Position numbers and translations under genes: made by a program. The notes under the pieces were generated by a model. It ran no database searches and was not told where the DNA came from. It saw nothing but the letters and a program-made list of their open reading frames with translations. Below are positions 1-5,330 of a DNA stretch of 5,647 nt, piece by piece; the first letter of the stretch is position 1, and each line of letters begins with the position of its first letter. The stretch is from positions 1 through 5,647 of the forward strand of contig JAUVJE010000153.1 in assembly GCA_030592355.1 (NCBI GenBank), read 5' to 3'. This DNA comes from Clostridia bacterium. GTDB taxonomy: Bacteria; Bacillota; Clostridia; DUPQ01.

Positions 1-87
1 AACAAGAAAACAACTCCAGACAGGCTTGAGTTGAGTAAGTATTGTAAGTTCTGCAAGAAACACACCGTGCATAAGGAAACGAGATAA
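1..87 (+). CDS. rpmG: 50S ribosomal protein L33, 3' part only
   Basis: This is the C-terminal 28 residues of L33, a small protein of the large ribosomal subunit; the start lies before the window. The visible peptide runs NKKTTPDRLELSKYC and then KFCKKHTVHKETR. It includes the C-x-x-C half (YCKFC) of the zinc ribbon found in zinc-binding L33 forms, and the usual basic HKETR-type end. The first half of the zinc site would lie upstream, so the zinc-binding status cannot be fully confirmed. The stop is 16 bases before the secE start, which is the classic rpmG-secE-nusG arrangement and suggests co-transcription. No tRNA-Trp gene lies between rpmG and secE here. Confidence 0.93.
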   Translation, partial: NKKTTPDRLELSKYCKFCKKHTVHKETR

Positions 88-103
88 TACAGAGGTAATT
101 AAA

Positions 104-300
104 ATGGTAGCTGCAAAAAAACAAGATTTTTAGGTTTTTTTAAGGAAATATTTCAGGAACTGAAAAAAGTGGTATGGCCCACAAGAGAACAGTTGGTTAA
201 GAATACAATTACGGTGGTTACGGTATGTATAATCATCGGCTTAATTATCTGGATGTTTGACTGGGGACTATCATCACTGGTAAATCTGCTTTTGAAGTAA
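104..300 (+). CDS. secE: Preprotein translocase subunit SecE, with a -1 frameshift at an A7 run
   Basis: SecE is the small membrane subunit that clamps the SecY channel. The ATG at 104 follows an AGAGGT ribosome binding site at 91-96. The zero frame reads MVAAKKQDF and stops at 131-133. Moving to the -1 frame at the A run 115-121 gives a normal 65-residue SecE. In that reading, residues 8-35 are an amphipathic segment with the family motif FKEIFQELKKVVWPTREQLVKNT, and one hydrophobic span follows (about residues 36-52, ITVVTVCIIIGLIIWM). The length, the WPTR motif and the single membrane span fit Gram-positive SecE. One A appears to be missing from an expected A8, so sequencing error, real mutation or slippage at A_AAA_AAA are all possible. 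The stop at 298-300 is followed by nusG 18 bases later, in line with an operon. Confidence 0.88.
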
Positions 301-318
301 TAATTTGACGGGAGTCGG

Positions 319-903
319 ATGTTAATGAATATAGAAGAAAACAACAATCAGACTGTTGAAGAAAACGTTGAAGAGCCCAGTATAAGGGATCAGGCGAAGT
401 GGTATGTTATACATACTTATTCCAGTTATGAAAATAAAGTTAAGATCAACCTTGAAAAAATAGTTGAAAACAGAGAAATGCAAGACTATATTGTCGAAGT
501 TGTTGTTCCTATGGAAGAAGTTATAGAAAACAAGGGCGGCAAGAGGAAAGTTTCCTTTAAAAAAATATTTCCCGGCTATGTACTTGTAAAAATGGTTATG
601 AGCGACGAATCCTGGTATGTTGTAAGAAATACCAGAGGAGTCACCGGTTTTGTGGGACCATCTGCAAAACCTGTTCCCCTTTCTGATGATGAGGTCAAAT
701 CCATGAGGCTTGAAGGAGTTGAAACGGTAGTTGATTTCAATGTAGGCGACAATGTAAGGGTCATAGAAGGACCTCTTGAAAACTTTGTCGGCACAGTCGA
801 GGAGGTTCATGGGGACAAAAGAAAAATCAGGGTACTTATTTCTATGTTCGGCAGGGAAACCCCGGTTGAACTGGAATACGGACAAATACAGATAATCCTT
901 TAA
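319..903 (+). CDS. nusG: Transcription termination/antitermination factor NusG
   Basis: NusG binds RNA polymerase across the main cleft and tunes elongation, pausing and Rho-dependent or ribosome-coupled transcription. The 194-residue product has an NGN domain at about residues 27-120. It starts with KWYVIHTYSSYENKVK and includes the hallmark FPGYVLVKM at 84-92 and the TRGVTGFVG segment at 105-113. A KOW domain follows at about 140-194 (FNVGDNVRVIEGPLENFVGTV, then a closing strand ending in QIQIIL). An acidic, Asn/Glu-rich extension of about 26 residues precedes the NGN core, so the protein is longer than the roughly 177-181 residues of the Bacillus and E. coli proteins. The ribosome binding site GGGAG at 310-314 is only 4 bases from the ATG at 319 and 10 from the in-frame ATG at 325. 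The start may therefore be two codons later. rplK begins 25 bases downstream. Confidence 0.97.
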   Translation: MLMNIEENNNQTVEENVEEPSIRDQAKWYVIHTYSSYENKVKINLEKIVENREMQDYIVEVVVPMEEVIENKGGKRKVSFKKIFPGYVLVKMVMSDESWYVVRNTRGVTGFVGPSAKPVPLSDDEVKSMRLEGVETVVDFNVGDNVRVIEGPLENFVGTVEEVHGDKRKIRVLISMFGRETPVELEYGQIQIIL

Positions 904-928
904 CTTAAAGAATTGGGAGGTGGATTAA

Positions 929-1354
929 ATGGCTAAGAAAATTATAGGGTTGATTAAACTGCAGATACCTGCGGGGAAAGCAACACCGGCTCCACCGGTT
1001 GGACCAGCTTTAGGACAGCATGGTGTAAACATCATGGGATTCTGCAAGGAGTTTAACGAAAAGACCCGCAGAGACATGGGACTTATAATCCCGGTAGTTA
1101 TTACCGTCTATGCGGACAGATCTTTCACGTTCATCACGAAAACTCCTCCGGCAGCGGTCCTTTTGAAAAAGGCATGCAATCTTGAAAGCGCATCCGGTGT
1201 GCCTCATTTGGAAAAAGTTGCAACTATATCCAAAGAGGAAGTCAGAAAAATAGCTGAGCTTAAAATGCCAGACCTGAATGCAGGCAGCATAGAAGCGGCT
1301 ATGAGCATGATTGCCGGAACGGCAAGAAGCATGGGCATCGTCGTAGAAGACTGA
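929..1354 (+). CDS. rplK: 50S ribosomal protein L11
   Basis: L11 binds 23S rRNA at the GTPase-associated centre, where it contacts translation factors and is part of the thiostrepton target. The 141 residues match the usual family length. The N-terminal domain shows the proline-rich PAGKATPAPPVGPALGQHGVNIM stretch (residues 14-36), which holds the thiostrepton-region prolines. A linker follows around residues 70-75 (TKTPPA). The C-terminal RNA-binding domain ends with the family signature region IAGTARSMGI (128-137). The GGAGGT ribosome binding site at 916-921 sits 7 bases before the ATG at 929, which supports this start. The gene lies between nusG and rplA in the standard order, and a possible L1-binding hairpin occupies the gap to rplA. 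Confidence 0.98.
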   Translation: MAKKIIGLIKLQIPAGKATPAPPVGPALGQHGVNIMGFCKEFNEKTRRDMGLIIPVVITVYADRSFTFITKTPPAAVLLKKACNLESASGVPHLEKVATISKEEVRKIAELKMPDLNAGSIEAAMSMIAGTARSMGIVVED

Positions 1355-1363
1355 TGTACCGAA

Positions 1364-1398
1364 GTGGGAGGGATTTATTCCCGGGTAAAGCATACCAC
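1364..1398 (+). promoter_or_regulatory. Candidate L1-binding translational control hairpin before rplA
   Basis: In the 58-base rplK-rplA gap an imperfect hairpin can form. GTGG at 1364-1367 pairs with CCAC at 1395-1398, and GGGA at 1370-1373 pairs with TCCC at 1379-1382; an asymmetric internal loop lies between the two helices. The outer strand ends exactly at the AAGGAG ribosome binding site (1399-1404). Known L1 control sites on mRNA consist of two short helices around an asymmetric loop that mimics the 23S L1 site, and this layout resembles that. Binding by L1 would hinder translation of its own message. The pairing is seen in the sequence; L1 binding is inferred. Confidence 0.45.
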
Positions 1399-1412
1399 AA
1401 GGAGATGATGAA

Positions 1413-2107
1413 ATGAAAAGAGGAAAAAACTACAGAAACAGCGCTGCGCTATATGACAAAATGCAGCAGTTCGAGGCTCTTGAAGCGCTAGAACTCGTAA
1501 AGAAGACCGCGACGGCCAAATTTGATGAGACCATCGAAATCCATATCAGGCTTGGCGTTGACTCGCGGCATGCGGAGCAGCAGGTCAGAGGTGCGGTTGT
1601 TCTTCCGCATGGGACCGGTAAACAGCGAGGGTTCTTGTTTTTGCAAAAGGCGAGAAGGCTGCTGCAGCACTGGAGGCGGGAGCAGATTTCGTAGGTGCTG
1701 AGGATCTTTCTGATAAAATTAAGAATGAAAATTGGATGGAATTTGATGTTGCTATTGCAACTCCGGATATGATGGGAGTTGTAGGCCGTATCGGTAGAAT
1801 TCTTGGTCCTAAGGGCCTGATGCCTAATCCAAAGGCCGGAACGGTAACTATGGATGTTGCAAAAGCAGTCACTGAGGCAAAGGCAGGTAAAATAGAATAT
1901 AGACTTGATAAAACCAATATCATCCACTGTACGATAGGAAAGGCATCATTTGATATTGATAAACTCGTAGAAAATTTCAGGACGCTGATGGAAGCTGTAC
2001 TAAAAGCCAAGCCGTCATCCTCAAAAGGACAGTATTTAAAGAGTGTGGTCGTTACTTCAACCATGGGTCCGGGTGTAAAGGTTAATACTCAAAAAGTGCT
2101 TGATTAG
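1413..2107 (+). CDS. rplA: 50S ribosomal protein L1, with a -1 frameshift after codon 70
   Basis: L1 forms the mobile stalk beside the E site of the large subunit and is usually also a repressor of its own operon. The ATG at 1413 has an AAGGAG site at 1399-1404. Residues 1-70 are normal L1, ending AVVLPHGTGK. The zero frame then turns to unrelated sequence and stops at 1692-1694. From 1625 in the -1 frame the L1 sequence resumes (ARVLVFAKGEKAAAALEAGADF). It continues through the hallmark DMMGVVGRIGRILGPKGLMPNPKAGTV to STMGPGVKVNTQKVLD and a TAG at 2105-2107. Restoring one A in the run at 1620-1622 gives the expected GTGKT junction and a 231-residue protein, the usual size. No slippery heptamer is present here, so a base-calling deletion is the most likely cause; a real disabling mutation is possible but would be surprising in this operon. 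Confidence 0.92.
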
Positions 2108-2128
2108 TAAAGCGGCTTAGTGTATAAT
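2100..2128 (+). promoter_or_regulatory. Probable sigma-A promoter for rplJ-rplL overlapping the rplA stop
   Basis: TTGATT at 2100-2105 (four of six matches to the -35 consensus) lies exactly 17 bases before a perfect TATAAT at 2123-2128. A TG one base upstream of the -10 (2121-2122) adds an extended -10 feature. The -35 box overlaps the last codons and the TAG stop of rplA. Transcription would start near 2135, just before the conserved L10 leader, so rplJ-rplL can be expressed separately from rplK-rplA. The match is visible in the sequence; activity is inferred. Confidence 0.72.
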
Positions 2129-2134
2129 GCTGCT

Positions 2135-2260
2135 TGCACAATTAAATAACTATTAGCCAAAGACAGCAGGTGCGTAAGCGTAACTGGAAACTACCTGCCG
2201 AGGTGATGGATGAAATAATTAGGTATATCCTCGCTTGTCTTAGGCAGGCGGGGATTTTTT
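2135..2260 (+). ncRNA. L10 leader (ribosomal protein L10 autoregulatory RNA)
   Basis: The untranslated region ahead of rplJ carries the firmicute L10-leader core, CCAAAGACAGCAGGTGC at 2158-2174 and CTACCTGCCGAGGTGATGG at 2191-2209. The two halves pair as GCAGGT (2166-2171) with ACCTGC (2193-2198), enclosing a small GTAA-capped stem at 2172-2179. The flanking unpaired AAAGACA and GAGGTGATGG parts fit the known L10 contact region. L10, as the L10-L7/L12 complex, is known to bind this RNA and lower expression of its own operon. An intrinsic terminator follows and shares pairing partners with the leader, which points to transcription attenuation. The 5' edge given is the inferred transcription start and is approximate. 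Confidence 0.88.
2227..2260 (+). terminator. Attenuator terminator in the L10 leader
   Basis: A 12-pair stem forms between 2227-2238 and 2244-2255 around a CTTAG loop (2239-2243). It includes three G-T wobble pairs, and a run of six Ts at 2255-2260 follows. It lies 47 bases before the rplJ start, so termination here would cut off rplJ-rplL. The CCTGCC at 2194-2199 in the leader is complementary to GGCAGG at 2243-2248 inside the terminator, which makes it a likely antiterminator strand. Confidence 0.88.
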
Positions 2261-2307
2261 GACCCGTAAAATCGGATAGAACCGAAATTTATAAGGAGGT
2301 GTAATGA

Positions 2308-2844
2308 ATGGCCAGTGAAAAGATTTTGGAAATAAAGAAACAGCAGGTTAGGGATATGGCTGCGAAACTCAATGAAGCAGGTTCAATTGTTTTAGCTGAT
2401 TACCGTGGACTGACCGTGGAAGAAGATACCGAGCTGCGTTCCAAAATGCGTGAAGAAGGCATTGAATATAAAGTTATTAAAAACAATATAATCAAACATG
2501 CCGTACAGGGAACTGAACTGGAAAGCCTGATGGAATTTCTGGTTGGACCGACTTCTATGGCAATAAGCAAAGATGAAGTTGCTCCTGCAAAAATTATGTT
2601 CAAATTCGCCAAGAGTCTGGAAGAGTTTGAACTGAAGGCCGGAGTAGTCAATGGAAAAGTAGTGGATATCGCCGGAATTGAGCAGCTTGCGAAACTGCCT
2701 TCAAAAGAAGAACTTATCGCAAAAATGCTGGGAAGCATGAATTCGCCGATTACAGGATTTGTGACTGTACTTAGCGCAAATATCAAAGGTTTGGCAATCG
2801 CACTTAATGCCATAATCGAAAAAAAGCAAAGCGAAAGTGCATAA
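2308..2844 (+). CDS. rplJ: 50S ribosomal protein L10
   Basis: L10 anchors L7/L12 dimers to the ribosome and, with them, represses its own operon through the leader RNA upstream. The 178-residue protein has the N-terminal rRNA-binding domain with DYRGLTV (31-37), VIKNNIIKHAV (56-66) and GPTSMAIS (80-87). The C-terminal part has LAKLPSKEELIAKMLG (127-142), followed by a long helix (about 150-172) of the kind that binds L7/L12 N-termini. An AAGGAGGT site at 2293-2300 is 7 bases from the ATG at 2308. A second ATG at 2304 lies in another frame and closes after four codons, so 2308 is the start. The gap to rplL is 32 bases, with no terminator between them. Confidence 0.98.
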   Translation: MASEKILEIKKQQVRDMAAKLNEAGSIVLADYRGLTVEEDTELRSKMREEGIEYKVIKNNIIKHAVQGTELESLMEFLVGPTSMAISKDEVAPAKIMFKFAKSLEEFELKAGVVNGKVVDIAGIEQLAKLPSKEELIAKMLGSMNSPITGFVTVLSANIKGLAIALNAIIEKKQSESA

Positions 2845-2876
2845 AATAAATTAATTATAATCGGAGGTTATTGAAA

Positions 2877-3254
2877 ATGAGTGAAAAGTTACAGAAATTA
2901 ATGGAAGAAATCAAAAAAATGACAGTATTGGAATTGTCTGAATTCGTAAAAGAACTTGAAGAAGAATTCGGCGTATCGGCAGCAGCTCCTGTAGCAGTAG
3001 CAGCACCAGCAGCAGGCGGCGGCGCAGAAGCAGTTGAAGAACAGACTGAATTCGACATAATCCTTAAGAATGTCGGAGATCAGAAAATTAAAGTTATCAA
3101 AACTGTCAGAGAAGTCACAGGGCTTGGCCTGAAAGAAGCTAAAGAAGTTGTTGATACAGCTCCAAGCACAGTTAAAGAAGGCGTTGATAAAAAGGCAGCT
3201 GATGAAATTTCAGAAAAATTCAAAGCTGTTGGCGCAACTATTGAAGTTAAGTAA
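2877..3254 (+). CDS. rplL: 50S ribosomal protein L7/L12
   Basis: L7/L12 forms the multi-copy flexible stalk that recruits and stimulates translation GTPases. The protein has 125 residues. An N-terminal dimerisation and L10-binding helical region (about 1-32) is followed by an Ala/Pro/Gly-rich hinge (about 33-52, SAAAPVAVAAPAAGGG). The globular C-terminal domain (57-125) carries the factor-contacting segment GLGLKEAKEVVD (82-93) and ends FKAVGATIEVK. GGAGGT at 2863-2868 is 8 bases from the ATG at 2877 but only 2 bases from an in-frame TTG at 2871, so the ATG was chosen over the longer reading. The gene is last in its unit: a strong terminator follows 23 bases after the stop. Confidence 0.98.
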   Translation: MSEKLQKLMEEIKKMTVLELSEFVKELEEEFGVSAAAPVAVAAPAAGGGAEAVEEQTEFDIILKNVGDQKIKVIKTVREVTGLGLKEAKEVVDTAPSTVKEGVDKKAADEISEKFKAVGATIEVK

Positions 3255-3277
3255 TTATACCTTGATGAAATTAATTG

Positions 3278-3302
3278 AGCGGGATGAATGTCCCGCTTTT
3301 TT
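3278..3302 (+). terminator. Intrinsic terminator after rplL
   Basis: AGCGGGA at 3278-3284 pairs perfectly with TCCCGCT at 3291-3297 around a TGAATG loop, and T continues to 3302 (six Ts counting the last stem base). This is a textbook Rho-independent terminator. It either ends the rplJ-rplL transcript or acts as a partial stop of the kind often found ahead of rpoB. Here no rpoB follows. Confidence 0.92.
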
Positions 3303-3419
3303 AATGTCTGAAATTATCCGGCTTTTATTGAATACCCGAAGGGTGCTCAACAAAATTTTGATGATTCCTTAAAAGAAATTGCGCTGATTTCAAATATGTA
3401 TAAGAAACCGGTAATTTAT

Positions 3420-3448
3420 AAGACTGAAAGTTAAAAATCGGATATAAT
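3420..3448 (+). promoter_or_regulatory. Probable promoter for the phosphohexomutase gene
   Basis: A perfect TATAAT at 3443-3448 has a weak -35 candidate AAGACT at 3420-3425 (GAC core, 17-base spacing). Predicted initiation near 3455 would leave a 5' leader of about 85 bases containing the palindrome AACGGCCGTT at 3475-3484. The -10 box is good, the -35 box is poor, so this is only moderately supported. Because an efficient terminator lies upstream, the gene needs a promoter in this gap. Confidence 0.5.
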
Positions 3449-3474
3449 TAGGACATAGATATTTGTAGAGACAG

Positions 3475-3484
3475 AACGGCCGTT
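3475..3484. repeat. 10-bp perfect palindrome in the phosphohexomutase leader
   Basis: AACGGCCGTT is a perfect palindrome lying 27 bases downstream of the TATAAT box and 55 bases before the start codon. Its place just after the predicted transcription start would suit an operator. A 10-bp palindrome can also occur by chance, and no regulator is indicated by the neighbours. Confidence 0.3.
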
Positions 3485-3539
3485 GTAAAAGCTGTGCAAT
3501 AAGCTGCAATATAATTATATTATTAATAAGGGGTGCATT

Positions 3540-5261
3540 ATGGAATATATGGCCAAATATAACGAATGGCTTGAAAAAGCAGATGAGGAAACGGTTAAAG
3601 AACTTAGATCTATTAAAGGAAATGATGCTGATATAGAGGAAAGATTTTATAAAAACCTCGAATTCGGAACAGCCGGATTAAGGGGAATCATGGGTGCCGG
3701 AACCAATAGGATGAATATATATGTACTTATGCAGACAACCAGAGCCCTTGCAGAGGTTATTCTCGATGCAGGGGGAAAAGAAAAAGGAGTGGTAATTGCC
3801 CATGATTGTAGAATTAATTCCCGGATGTATGCAAAAATCTGTGCTGCTATTTTCTATTCCAAAGGTATAAAAACATATATATTTGAGGACTTGCGCCCAA
3901 CACCGGAACTTTCATTTGCAATCAGGAAACTGAGTGCTATTTCGGGGGTCAACGTTACTGCAAGTCATAATCCCCAGGCATATAATGGCTATAAAGTATA
4001 CTGGGAGGAAGGTTCCCAGATACTTGATGACATCGCAAACAAAATTCTTGATAAAATCAAAAAAATCGAATTATTTGACCCTGAAGGAATTCCTTCATTT
4101 GAAGAAGGAGTTCGAAAAGGTGTGATATCTATTCTCGGCGAAGATATGGATAGGATGTATCTTGAAAAGGTCAAGGGACTTGCGTTAAATGATGAAGGCA
4201 TAGATAAAAGCGTCAGCGCTGTTTACACTCCCCTTAACGGAACGGGTGCAACTCTCATTCCCAGGGTATTGAAAGAAAGGGGATTTAAAAACATTATTTG
4301 TGTTAAGGAGCAAATGGAACCTGATGGTCATTTTCCGACTACGCCTTATCCAAATCCGGAAGACTTCACAACATTTAAAATTGCCATTGAATATGCTCGC
4401 AAACATAATTCTGAACTGGCTGTGGCAACGGACCCGGATGCAGACAGGATTGCCATAGCGATTCGTGATGATAACGGTGAATTCATACCCATGAACGGAA
4501 ATCAAACCGGTGCACTGCTGCTCCATTACATACTTGAACAAAGGGATGCGAAAGGCATGGCCACTGACAAGGATGCAATGGTTACGACCATCGTAACGGG
4601 AGATCTGGGAAAAGCAATTTCAAAGAAATACGGATTAAAGGTGTACGAGACGCTTACCGGGTTCAAGCATGTGTGCGGTAAAGCAAATGAATTCGATAAA
4701 ACCGGCGAGGCAAATTATGTGTTCGGTTACGAAGAAAGCATAGGGTATTGCCCTGAAACATTCGTGCGCGACAAGGATGCCGTTAGTTCTGCAATGCTCA
4801 TATTTGAAATGGCCGCATATTATAAAAGACGTGGTAAAACATTGCTGCAAGTGCTGAATGGAATATATAAAGAATTTGGGCATTACAGGGAATCGCAGTT
4901 TTCTATTACATATAAGGGCGTCGATGGTGCAGAACTTAAAGAAAAAGTAATTAACGGATGGAGAGCGGGATATCCTGAAAAAGTAGGCGAAGAGCAACTA
5001 GCGGAAGTTACTGATTTCTTGTTTTCCGAACATACGGTTGTTTCTACCGGTGAAAAATCTGATGTAGATATTCCTGAATCCGATGTTATGAAATTTAAAT
5101 TTGACAAAGGCACATGGTATGCCGTCAGACCGTCGGGTACGGAGCCTAAGTTGAAAATCTACATATATACAGTCAAAGATACTGAAGAAGAAGCTCTCAA
5201 AACACTTGAGGTTTTTGAAACGGAATTAAGAAAAAAGATCAGTATCCTTGAAAAAGCATAG
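3540..5261 (+). CDS. pgcA: Alpha-phosphoglucomutase / phosphomannomutase (phosphohexomutase superfamily, PgcA-like)
   Basis: This cytosolic Mg2+-dependent enzyme most likely interconverts glucose 1-phosphate and glucose 6-phosphate through a phosphoserine. That links central carbon flow to glycogen, UDP-glucose and cell-wall sugars. Its 573 residues are close to the size of the Bacillus PgcA group. The motifs occur in the family order: FGTAGLRGIMGAGTNRMN (42-59); the active-site loop TASHNP (140-145) with phosphoserine S142; the metal-binding loop DPDADR (298-303); the sugar-specificity loop GYEES (396-400); and the phosphate-binding loop RPSGTEPK (530-537). All key residues are present and there is no frame break. 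AAGGGG at 3528-3533 is 6 bases from the ATG at 3540; an in-frame ATG at 3549 is less well placed. The GYEES/PSGTEPK pattern also fits PGM2-like phosphopentomutase relatives, so exact substrate preference is uncertain. It sits alone after the rplL terminator. Confidence 0.95.
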   Translation: MEYMAKYNEWLEKADEETVKELRSIKGNDADIEERFYKNLEFGTAGLRGIMGAGTNRMNIYVLMQTTRALAEVILDAGGKEKGVVIAHDCRINSRMYAKICAAIFYSKGIKTYIFEDLRPTPELSFAIRKLSAISGVNVTASHNPQAYNGYKVYWEEGSQILDDIANKILDKIKKIELFDPEGIPSFEEGVRKGVISILGEDMDRMYLEKVKGLALNDEGIDKSVSAVYTPLNGTGATLIPRVLKERGFKNIICVKEQMEPDGHFPTTPYPNPEDFTTFKIAIEYARKHNSELAVATDPDADRIAIAIRDDNGEFIPMNGNQTGALLLHYILEQRDAKGMATDKDAMVTTIVTGDLGKAISKKYGLKVYETLTGFKHVCGKANEFDKTGEANYVFGYEESIGYCPETFVRDKDAVSSAMLIFEMAAYYKRRGKTLLQVLNGIYKEFGHYRESQFSITYKGVDGAELKEKVINGWRAGYPEKVGEEQLAEVTDFLFSEHTVVSTGEKSDVDIPESDVMKFKFDKGTWYAVRPSGTEPKLKIYIYTVKDTEEEALKTLEVFETELRKKISILEKA

Positions 5262-5330
5262 AAGCATATAATAACAGTAAAGAATCTAATTTCACATGTA
5301 AACGGTAGAGAAGCTTTTCAGTTTATAACT

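Noticed and set aside
322..885. Long minus-strand open frame opposite nusG.
   Set aside because: It is antisense to a well-conserved NusG gene and has no recognisable protein features, so it is a shadow frame.
1736..2107. A separate 123-codon gene starting at the ATG at 1736.
   Set aside because: It is the C-terminal half of L1 after the frameshift. The L1 sequence continues upstream of this ATG in the same frame back to 1625, and no ribosome binding site precedes it.
2304..2318. A four-codon overlapping mini-ORF (ATG at 2304) at the rplJ start.
   Set aside because: It is far too short to call a leader peptide, overlaps the rplJ start and is probably a by-product of the ATGAATG sequence.
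2856..2861. TATAAT between rplJ and rplL as an extra rplL promoter.
   Set aside because: No -35 match lies at 16-18 bases upstream, and initiation would fall at or beyond the ribosome binding site.
2871..2876. TTG at 2871 as the rplL start.
   Set aside because: It is only 2 bases from the GGAGGT site. The ATG at 2877 has 8-base spacing and gives the family-typical N-terminus.
3148..3372. Open frame overlapping the end of rplL and running through the terminator.
   Set aside because: It is an out-of-frame reading of rplL codons with low-complexity Leu/Lys content and has no ribosome binding site.
5248..5272. TTGAAA and TATAAT at the end of the mutase gene as a promoter for the downstream RNA-like region.
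   Set aside because: The spacing is only 13 bases and no other -35 box fits. The TATAAT alone in AT-rich DNA is weak evidence.
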